From contig DYOJ01000046.1 in the NCBI GenBank assembly GCA_020720705.1, positions 1 to 12,088 of the forward strand: 12,088 nt of DNA, given 5' to 3'. Every line of letters starts with the position of its first letter. The stretch's first letter is position 1. The notes under the pieces were generated by a model that saw only the letters and a program-made list of their open reading frames with translations, was not told the origin of the DNA and did not search any database. Both the position numbers and the translations under genes were made by a program. Source of the stretch: Acetofilamentum sp. (lineage in GTDB: Bacteria > Bacteroidota > Bacteroidia > Bacteroidales > JAADGE01). Below, piece by piece: positions 7,310 through 12,088 of this stretch.

Positions 7310-8140
7310 TTATTTGTCGGATAAAATTTTGTCGTAAAATTCGGAGTGTGCTTCAATATATGTTTCGATTCCATGATACTGAAGTACGGGTTTGGTTGCA
7401 TTAGAAATTAAATCCGAAACAGATTTGTGTAACTCGGTGTGTCCGCATCCGTAAGCATCCGAATAAGCGAAAGCAAATTTCATAAGTCCTTCATAATCAT
7501 TGGTTTCAAGCTGTGTAATCTCAGCGTCGGTTATGCCTTCAGTCTTGAGTTTTTGCGGAAATTTAGGGTTGAATTTCTGTTCAAAAAAATCATTATACGC
7601 CGTATAAACAACTTTTGTATTTGAAAAAACAGGGTCGTTTTTATAGTTGTTTTTCAGAAAAAACGGAACGAGAGCCGTCATCCATCCGTGACAATGAACT
7701 AAATCAGGAATCCAACGTAGTTTTTTTACGGTTTCCAATACGCCTCTTGCAAAAAAAATGATTCGTTCGTCGTTGTCTGGATACATTTGACCTTTTTCGT
7801 CCGCAATATGCCCTTTCCTTTTGAAAAAATCTTCGTTATCAATAAAATATACTTGCATTCGGGCTTGTTGTATGGAGGCAACTTTTATTATCAGTGAGTG
7901 GTCGTTGTCATCAATAATTACATTGATTCCGGAAAGTCTGATAACTTCGTGCAATTGGTTTCGGCGTTCGTTGATGCTTCCGAAACGCGGCATAAATACC
8001 CGCACTTCTTTGCCGGCTTCTTGTATGCCTTGCGGTAAATATCGCCCTACATAAGATTGCTCATTTTCAGTAACATAAGGCGTAATTTCTTGAGAAATAA
8101 ATAGGATTTTTTTCTTTTCCATACGAACGTATTTGGACAT
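7310..8140 (-). CDS. GlgA-like protein, short GT5 N-terminal domain only
   Basis: A 276-residue protein resembling only the N-terminal Rossmann half of glycogen/starch synthase (GT5). ILFISQEITPYV (12-23), YLPQGIQEAGKEVRVFMPRFG (34-54) and PDLVHCHGWMTALVPFFL (145-162) align with the GlgA landmarks. True GlgA is near 480 residues and starts with a KTGGLADV nucleotide-sugar-binding loop. Here the corresponding stretch is TENEQSYVG (24-32) with no Lys-x-Gly-Gly, the HDW motif has become HGW, and the C-terminal catalytic half is absent. Glycogen synthesis activity is therefore unlikely. Proteins of this short form are usual beside panC in Bacteroidales, so this looks like a conserved family rather than a local truncation. 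The ATG at 8138-8140 was chosen; Met7 (8120-8122) is an equally possible start. It heads the operon with the DUF4270 lipoprotein and glmS. Confidence 0.8.
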   Translation of the reverse strand: MSKYVRMEKKKILFISQEITPYVTENEQSYVGRYLPQGIQEAGKEVRVFMPRFGSINERRNQLHEVIRLSGINVIIDDNDHSLIIKVASIQQARMQVYFIDNEDFFKRKGHIADEKGQMYPDNDERIIFFARGVLETVKKLRWIPDLVHCHGWMTALVPFFLKNNYKNDPVFSNTKVVYTAYNDFFEQKFNPKFPQKLKTEGITDAEITQLETNDYEGLMKFAFAYSDAYGCGHTELHKSVSDLISNATKPVLQYHGIETYIEAHSEFYDKILSDK

Positions 8141-8170
8141 AATTATCTCGATTATTGCCGTTGTTTCGGA

Positions 8171-8183
8171 ATTACCGGGTAAT
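8171..8183. promoter_or_regulatory. 13-bp dyad in the divergent glgA-like/panC region
   Basis: ATTACC-G-GGTAAT is a perfect inverted repeat around one central base. A 1-base loop makes it a poor RNA hairpin but a reasonable protein-binding dyad. It sits about 30 bases upstream of the glgA-like start, downstream of that gene's predicted -7 element, where a bound regulator could block transcription. It is about 95 bases from the panC -7 element. No regulator is known to me for it, and a chance occurrence is possible. Confidence 0.25.
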
Positions 8184-8201
8184 CTTATGTAAATTCAAGT
8201 G

Positions 8202-8209
8202 CAAAGATA
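8202..8209 (-). promoter_or_regulatory. -7 element for the glgA-like/DUF4270/glmS operon
   Basis: The minus strand reads TATCTTTG (followed by CA), an exact TAnnTTTG match and one of the commonest forms in Bacteroidota promoters. No TTTG is found at the expected -33 position, so only half of the consensus is present. Transcription would begin near 8196-8198, giving a leader of about 57 bases that contains the 13-bp dyad. No equally good -7 element was seen in the gaps before the DUF4270 gene or glmS, which supports a three-gene transcript. Confidence 0.55.
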
Positions 8210-8254
8210 CGAATTTTTGACGTATATCTTTTGTTTTTTATTTGCTATTTTGTT

Positions 8255-8286
8255 TTTGATTTTTTTTGATTGAAATTTTATATTTG
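8255..8286 (+). promoter_or_regulatory. Consensus promoter for panC
   Basis: A -33 box TTTG (8255-8258), a 20-base spacer and a -7 box TATATTTG (8279-8286) match the Bacteroidota consensus TTTG-N19..21-TAnnTTTG exactly. Transcription would start near 8290, only about a dozen bases before the panC ATG, so the leader is too short for a riboswitch or an attenuator. Confidence 0.75.
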
Positions 8287-8301
8287 TAGAAAATTTTTAG
8301 A

Positions 8302-9150
8302 ATGAAATTATTTACAGCAAAATCACATCTCCGAAATTATTTGGCAGATACCGGAGGTCTTAGTCAAAGCATTGGTTTTGTGCCTACTATGGGAGCTTTA
8401 CATCAAGGTCATATCAGTTTGACTAAACAATGCGTATCGGAAAATGAGGTGTCTGTGGTCAGTATTTTTGTAAATCCGACTCAATTTAACAATCCAAACG
8501 ATTTGACAAAATATCCTCGTACATTGCAACAAGATTTGGAACTTTTGGAAGCTTCAGGTTGCCATGTCGTGTTTGCTCCCGAAAACAGTGAAATTTATCC
8601 CGAACCTGATTCGAGGGTTTTCGATTTCAACGGTTTAGATACTGCAATGGAGGGTGCATTTCGTCCCGGACATTTCAACGGTGTAGCGCAGGTTGTGTCA
8701 AAATTATTTGAAATTGTGCAACCTGATAAAGCATATTTCGGACAAAAAGATTTTCAGCAACTGTCTATCATTAAGTATATTAATGCTAATTATTTAAAGC
8801 ATTTGAATATTGATATTATAGCTTGTCCAACAATTAGAGAATCTGACGGCTTGGCTATGAGTTCGAGAAATGTCAGATTGAGTCCGCAACACAGAGTTGC
8901 ATCTGTGGCTATTTCTCAAATTTTGTTTGAAACTCAACGTTTGGCTTTGCACGGTTCCCCCGTTGAACAAATTTTACAATATGCCGCAAATGCTTTTGAG
9001 GAACAAAAATTATTGAAACTTGAATATTTCGAAATTGTTGATAATAAAACCCTTAGACCTGTTTCAGATTTTTTGTTAAATACTTCGCACACCGCTTGCG
9101 TCGCTGCCTATGCCGGAGACGTGCGTTTGATTGATAACATCTCATTATAA
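8302..9150 (+). CDS. panC: Pantothenate synthetase (pantoate--beta-alanine ligase)
   Basis: A 282-residue PanC, which joins pantoate and beta-alanine using ATP through a pantoyl-adenylate, the last step of pantothenate (vitamin B5) synthesis for coenzyme A. Diagnostic motifs are PTMGALHQGH (28-37, the HIGH-like nucleotide site), FVNPTQF (56-62), RPGHFNGV (121-128), FGQKDFQQ (146-153) and AMSSRNVRLS (185-194, the KMSKS-equivalent loop). The length matches the usual 280 or so. The ATG at 8302 follows a consensus promoter with a very short leader and no Shine-Dalgarno sequence. It is divergent from the glgA-like gene and converges on the GT4 gene with only 9 bases between the stops. panD, which I recall following panC in several Bacteroides, is not next to it here, so beta-alanine must come from a gene elsewhere or from uptake. 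Confidence 0.97.
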   Translation: MKLFTAKSHLRNYLADTGGLSQSIGFVPTMGALHQGHISLTKQCVSENEVSVVSIFVNPTQFNNPNDLTKYPRTLQQDLELLEASGCHVVFAPENSEIYPEPDSRVFDFNGLDTAMEGAFRPGHFNGVAQVVSKLFEIVQPDKAYFGQKDFQQLSIIKYINANYLKHLNIDIIACPTIRESDGLAMSSRNVRLSPQHRVASVAISQILFETQRLALHGSPVEQILQYAANAFEEQKLLKLEYFEIVDNKTLRPVSDFLLNTSHTACVAAYAGDVRLIDNISL

Positions 9151-9159
9151 TTTTTAAAA

Positions 9160-10314
9160 TCAAACCGTTAGTTTTAATTCTGTAATAAGCAATTTTACAA
9201 TAGTTTGCCAATCGTAAGTGCTCCGAAATTCTGTGAGTTTTGCTTCGGGAACATGGTATTTATCTTTAAATTTAGTCCGGTAATAATTGAGTATCTTGTT
9301 TGACAAGGTGTTATAGTCTGAAAAATTGAATAGTTCTCCGTTTACCCCTTCTTCAATAAGGTCTGTATTTCCGCTCACAGGAGTACTCATGACGTAAACG
9401 CCCGAACCCAATGCCTCTAAAGCCGCAACCGACATTGCTTCTGCTTTTGATGTAATTATTTGTATATGAGATGTTTGATAAGTTTCGAGCACAACATTTT
9501 TATCCACCCAACCCATAAAACTTACAAACGAATACAAATTTTCCGATTGACAAAATGACTCCATTTCTTTTCGCATCGGACCGTCTCCTAAAATTCTGAC
9601 ATCCAAATTGTTTGCGTCAAAATTGTTTTTCAAAACTTTAATAGCTTTCAGAACAGTCATCGGGTCTTTTTGTGCAACCAAACGACCGATGAATACAATT
9701 TTTAATTTCAACGAACGCTTCGTGTAGTTTGGTGTAAATAATTGTGAATCAAATCCATTCGGAACGATACAATTTTTATAATCTTGATTACCCATAAAAT
9801 TGTCGGCATTTATTTTCATTGCTTGGGTAAGCAATATAAGTTTATCGGCTTTATTGCAGATTATTTTTATCCACGGGTATGTAACTAAGTGATATTTAAA
9901 CATTTGTTGTTTAAAAAACCAAGGGATGTCCTGTCCGTGAGATACAATTGCGTAAGGTATATCAAATTTTTTGTGAATATATCGCGCAATCTCGCCGCCG
10001 GGTAAAGCAAAATGAGCTATACAGTAGTCGTAACGATTTGATTGTAAGTGATTTTTTAGAAATTTTTTTGACATTCCTATCCACGCGAGCCATTCGTCAG
10101 GTGTAGATTTGTGCTTTAATCGCCGTTTGGATTTTAACTTGATAATATTAAGTCTTCCTTGTTCGGAAAGTTCAGATTCGCCTTCAAACCAAGTTGTTAA
10201 AACTGTAACTCCGAAGCCTGATTTTGCTGCATATTCGGCATGATATTTTGAAACCACTCCGGCACCTCCTCCTAATGGCGGATATTCGTAATTGAGTATC
10301 AATAAGTTAGTCAT
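9160..10314 (-). CDS. GT4-family glycosyltransferase (GT-B fold)
   Basis: A 384-residue retaining glycosyltransferase. The N-terminal acceptor half begins with NYEYPPLGGGAGV (8-20), typical of GT4 enzymes, and includes the SHGQDIPWFF segment (125-134). The C-terminal donor half has the linker VPNGFDSQLF (184-193), FIGRLVAQKD (208-217) and ILGDGPMRKE (241-250). The E-x7-E donor-binding pair is at Glu292 and Glu300 within AEAMSVAALEAL. No signal peptide or membrane helix is apparent, so it probably works at the cytoplasmic face. Donor and acceptor cannot be read from sequence. The ATG at 10312-10314 is preferred over a TTG three codons upstream because it overlaps the upstream GT2 stop by 8 bases (ATGACTAA), a usual coupling arrangement. 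The two genes probably serve one surface-glycan or glycolipid pathway. Confidence 0.88.
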   Translation of the reverse strand: MTNLLILNYEYPPLGGGAGVVSKYHAEYAAKSGFGVTVLTTWFEGESELSEQGRLNIIKLKSKRRLKHKSTPDEWLAWIGMSKKFLKNHLQSNRYDYCIAHFALPGGEIARYIHKKFDIPYAIVSHGQDIPWFFKQQMFKYHLVTYPWIKIICNKADKLILLTQAMKINADNFMGNQDYKNCIVPNGFDSQLFTPNYTKRSLKLKIVFIGRLVAQKDPMTVLKAIKVLKNNFDANNLDVRILGDGPMRKEMESFCQSENLYSFVSFMGWVDKNVVLETYQTSHIQIITSKAEAMSVAALEALGSGVYVMSTPVSGNTDLIEEGVNGELFNFSDYNTLSNKILNYYRTKFKDKYHVPEAKLTEFRSTYDWQTIVKLLITELKLTV

Positions 10315-11254
10315 CGGTATCAAAGTTTACTCGTTTTTCAATGACATACAGCGGACGGTTGCGAACATCGTCATATATTTTTCCGATATATTCGCCTATT
10401 ATCCACATCAACATAAACATAAAACCCATGAAAATGAATAAAACTACAATAAGCCACTTATACAAATGGTAATACACCTTATTAATAACCACATCTCCGA
10501 TTTGATAAATAAGCAAACCAAAGCCTGCAAGCATACTAATCACACCCAACATAAAACCGAGCCTCAGCGGAAGCATCGAAAAATTAAACATCCCGTCCAT
10601 ACCGAGCGCTGCGAGCTTAGCAAAGCTATAACCGGATTTTCCTTGTTCACGGTCCGGCCGCTCGTAGTCAACAAAACAATGTTTAAACCCTGTCCAAGCA
10701 ACCATGCCTCTAAGGTATCTGGCATGCTCCGGCATTTTGTTCAGTTCGTGCAAAACGCGTTGGTCCGTTAAACGAAAATCGCCGACATTGCGCGGAATCT
10801 GCACATGTGAAAATTTACTCATCAGCCTGTAAAATAATTTAGAACCGGCTTTTTTCAGCAGGTTGTCTTTCCTGTAATTCAAACGTCTGGCATACACAAT
10901 ATCAAAACCTTCTCGCCGGCGTTCTATCATTTGTTCAATGACTTCGGGCGGGTCTTGTAAGTCGCAGTCCATCGAAATTACTGCTTTACCGCGTGCATGT
11001 TTCAGTCCGGCAGAAAGAGCTGCCTGATGTCCGAAATTTCGGCTCAAGTTAATATATTTTACGCGCTTATCACGTTCGGAGAGTTCATACAATACAGCCG
11101 CAGTTTTATCCGTGCTGCCGTCGTTTACAAAAATATATTCTTTTTCTCCCGAATATTTTTCGCTCAACAACATTAAACGTTCGTATAAGAGCGGAATATT
11201 CTCTTGTTCGTTGAACGCAGGTATCACAAACGAAAATTCAAGAGGTGATTTCAT
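10307..11254 (-). CDS. GtrB/DPM1-like polyprenyl-phosphate glycosyltransferase (GT2)
   Basis: A 315-residue GT-A enzyme with the architecture of GtrB/ArnC/DPM1 proteins, which transfer a sugar from a nucleotide donor to polyprenyl phosphate at the inner membrane. The catalytic domain shows FVIPAFNEQENI (9-20), FVNDGSTDKT (42-51), SRNFGHQAALSAGL (71-84), the DxD metal site D96-C97-D98 followed by LQDPPE, and GDFRLTDQRV (158-167). RYLRGMVAWTGF (179-190) and REQGKSGYSFAKL (202-214) are further family landmarks. Two C-terminal membrane helices lie near 231-250 and 267-287, followed by GEYIGKIYDDVRNRPLYVI (287-305), the usual tail. The length is typical. The ATG at 11252-11254 follows a T-rich leader, and I saw no clear consensus promoter. 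It overlaps the GT4 gene by 8 bases. A lipid-linked sugar for a later glycan-modification step is the likely product; the sugar is unknown. Confidence 0.92.
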   Translation of the reverse strand: MKSPLEFSFVIPAFNEQENIPLLYERLMLLSEKYSGEKEYIFVNDGSTDKTAAVLYELSERDKRVKYINLSRNFGHQAALSAGLKHARGKAVISMDCDLQDPPEVIEQMIERRREGFDIVYARRLNYRKDNLLKKAGSKLFYRLMSKFSHVQIPRNVGDFRLTDQRVLHELNKMPEHARYLRGMVAWTGFKHCFVDYERPDREQGKSGYSFAKLAALGMDGMFNFSMLPLRLGFMLGVISMLAGFGLLIYQIGDVVINKVYYHLYKWLIVVLFIFMGFMFMLMWIIGEYIGKIYDDVRNRPLYVIEKRVNFDTDD

Positions 11255-11437
11255 GTATTTTTAAAAAAAAATTTAAAAAAAATGAACCTGTAAATTATTG
11301 AATAACAACACCTTAATAGATGTAAAGCATACTTGAAAAATGGATATATCTTTCAGATTTACAGATATTTAATAAAATAATAGTGTCAGGTTTTCAATTT
11401 TGTAAAGATAAAAATAAATGCTCAACGAACGGAGAAA
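11255..11437. other. AT-rich divergent intergenic region
   Basis: These 183 bases separate the divergent GT2 gene and the membrane-protein gene. Next to the GT2 start are two long A-tracts (11263-11271 and 11275-11282, plus strand), and the rest is AT-rich. The best plus-strand -7 candidates are CAATTTTG (11395-11402) and TATCTTTC (11347-11354), each with one mismatch and neither with a -33 TTTG at the right distance. I found no hairpin, RNA gene or small coding sequence that I could defend. Confidence 0.4.
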
Positions 11438-12040
11438 ATGTTTAGCTTTACACACCAATTTTGTTCACAAATGTCATCTTTTTTCGATTTTATATTGATT
11501 CATCGCGTAACAGTTTTACTTATCACGAGTAAAAACAAAGAGACATTTCGTGCGTTATTTTTTGAACAATTAAAGCAAAAAATAGAACAATCTTATATTC
11601 ATGATATCAAGCATGAAGGGATTGTTATGGAATTTAACGCCCCGATATTCAGACATATCTGGAATGGTTGGAATGTTTTTAACACTGTAACCAAAGCGCG
11701 TTTTCGATTAGTTTTGCAAGGGCATGTGCCGCGTCTGAAAGCAGAGTTGAATTTTTTGGAACTTTTCGTAACATTAATCCTACTTTCGCTGACGTCGTTC
11801 ACGGCTTTTTATCAAGGCTCAATAGGGTGGGGGATTGCAATTATCGTTGCGGCGTTATTGGTCTATATTATCACACGTTTTGTGGCAATGAATCGAGTTG
11901 CAAAACTTGCTGAAGATATCCGACAAAAAATTAATAATCCGGATGCGCAAATTTTGTCCTTTTACGAGTTGTTTAAGGATGACATTGAATTTGTAAACGA
12001 AGTTTTTATCAAACGCCCGCAAGTTATAGCAGTGGGGTAA
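11438..12040 (+). CDS. Unrecognised two-helix membrane protein
   Basis: A 200-residue protein I do not recognise. The ATG at 11438 is preceded by GGAG (11431-11434), an unusual Shine-Dalgarno-like match for this window though only 3 bases away. Met12 is an alternative start. The first 105 residues look soluble and rather basic, with a conserved-looking FNAPIFRHIWNGWNVFN (66-82). Two hydrophobic segments at about 107-125 and 129-148, separated by a tight QGSIG turn, form a helical hairpin. The C-terminal part (about 152-200) is charged and helical, with no signal peptide or lipobox. The reading frame is uninterrupted and codon use looks like the neighbours, so I think it is real. It is divergent from the GT2 gene and is followed after 4 bases by two DnaA-box-like motifs. 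Function is unknown; I would not extend the glycan role to it. Confidence 0.65.
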   Translation: MFSFTHQFCSQMSSFFDFILIHRVTVLLITSKNKETFRALFFEQLKQKIEQSYIHDIKHEGIVMEFNAPIFRHIWNGWNVFNTVTKARFRLVLQGHVPRLKAELNFLELFVTLILLSLTSFTAFYQGSIGWGIAIIVAALLVYIITRFVAMNRVAKLAEDIRQKINNPDAQILSFYELFKDDIEFVNEVFIKRPQVIAVG

Positions 12041-12044
12041 GTAG

Positions 12045-12063
12045 TTTTCAACAGTTTTCCACA
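12045..12063 (+). other. Two tandem DnaA-box-like 9-mers
   Basis: TTTTCAACA (12045-12053) and TTTTCCACA (12055-12063) lie head to tail with a 10-base period, so both face the same side of the helix. The second fits the relaxed DnaA box TTWTNCACA and is one base from TTATCCACA; the first is a further base away. They begin 4 bases after a stop codon, and the remaining 25 bases (12064-12088) are AT-rich. A DnaA-regulated promoter or the edge of an origin are both possible. Two motifs alone do not establish either, and the window ends here. Confidence 0.4.
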
Positions 12064-12088
12064 CTCGTTAATTAGCAATTATTTTCTA

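Noticed and set aside
10315..10323. A TTG start for the GT4 gene, three codons upstream of the chosen ATG
   Set aside because: The ATG at 10312-10314 gives the normal family N-terminus and an ordinary 8-base overlap with the GT2 stop, so the rarer TTG is not needed.
10399..10407. A perfect DnaA box TTATCCACA on the plus strand
   Set aside because: It lies inside the GT2 gene and encodes part of the conserved MWIIGEYIG segment. It is single and far from the right-edge pair, so the coding constraint explains it.
11263..11282. A-tracts near the GT2 start as a possible terminator
   Set aside because: No GC-bearing stem precedes the tract in either direction. It is better seen as an A/T-rich leader.
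33..12064. Other open frames of 60-100 codons opposite or out of frame with the named genes
   Set aside because: They overlap strongly conserved genes throughout, have low-complexity or Cys/Phe/Ser-rich translations typical of antisense frames, and show no family motif.

Overview
The window comes from a chromosome of the phylum Bacteroidota, most likely order Bacteroidales. Four things point there. The bS16 protein carries a long charged C-terminal extension. There is a DUF4270-type lipoprotein beside glmS and a short GlgA-like protein divergent from panC, an arrangement I recall from Bacteroidales genomes. Three intergenic regions carry TAnnTTTG promoter elements, two of them with a correctly spaced TTTG upstream. 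Most genes start after A/T-rich leaders without a clear Shine-Dalgarno sequence. The DNA is AT-rich by eye. Ten protein genes are visible, and no tRNA, rRNA, CRISPR array or insertion sequence was seen.

Layout. Positions 1-1108 (minus strand) hold rpsP followed by rimM, a ribosomal protein and a 30S assembly factor, with a consensus promoter at 1136-1166. Positions 1202-4048 (minus) hold uvrA, nucleotide excision repair. Its likely -7 element lies just beyond the glmS terminator. Positions 4139-8140 (minus) form a probable operon, transcribed in the order glgA-like, DUF4270 lipoprotein, glmS, from a promoter near 8202-8209 to an intrinsic terminator at 4083-4118. panC (8302-9150, plus) diverges from that operon and has its own consensus promoter. 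It converges, 9 bases apart, on a two-gene glycosyltransferase unit (GtrB/DPM1-like GT2, then GT4, minus strand, 9160-11254). A 183-base AT-rich region follows, then an unrecognised two-helix membrane protein (11438-12040, plus). The right edge carries two adjacent DnaA-box-like 9-mers.

How the genes fit together. The left part is housekeeping: translation, DNA repair, and amino-sugar supply for peptidoglycan and lipopolysaccharide. The GT2/GT4 pair suggests glycosylation of a lipid-linked or surface glycan, an accessory function placed next to panC. The less understood parts are the GlgA-like protein, which lacks the acceptor half and the nucleotide-sugar-binding lysine motif of glycogen synthase, its operon partner the DUF4270 lipoprotein, the membrane protein at the right edge, and the DnaA-box-like pair. 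I did not find convincing evidence of a complete new defence or mobile system.
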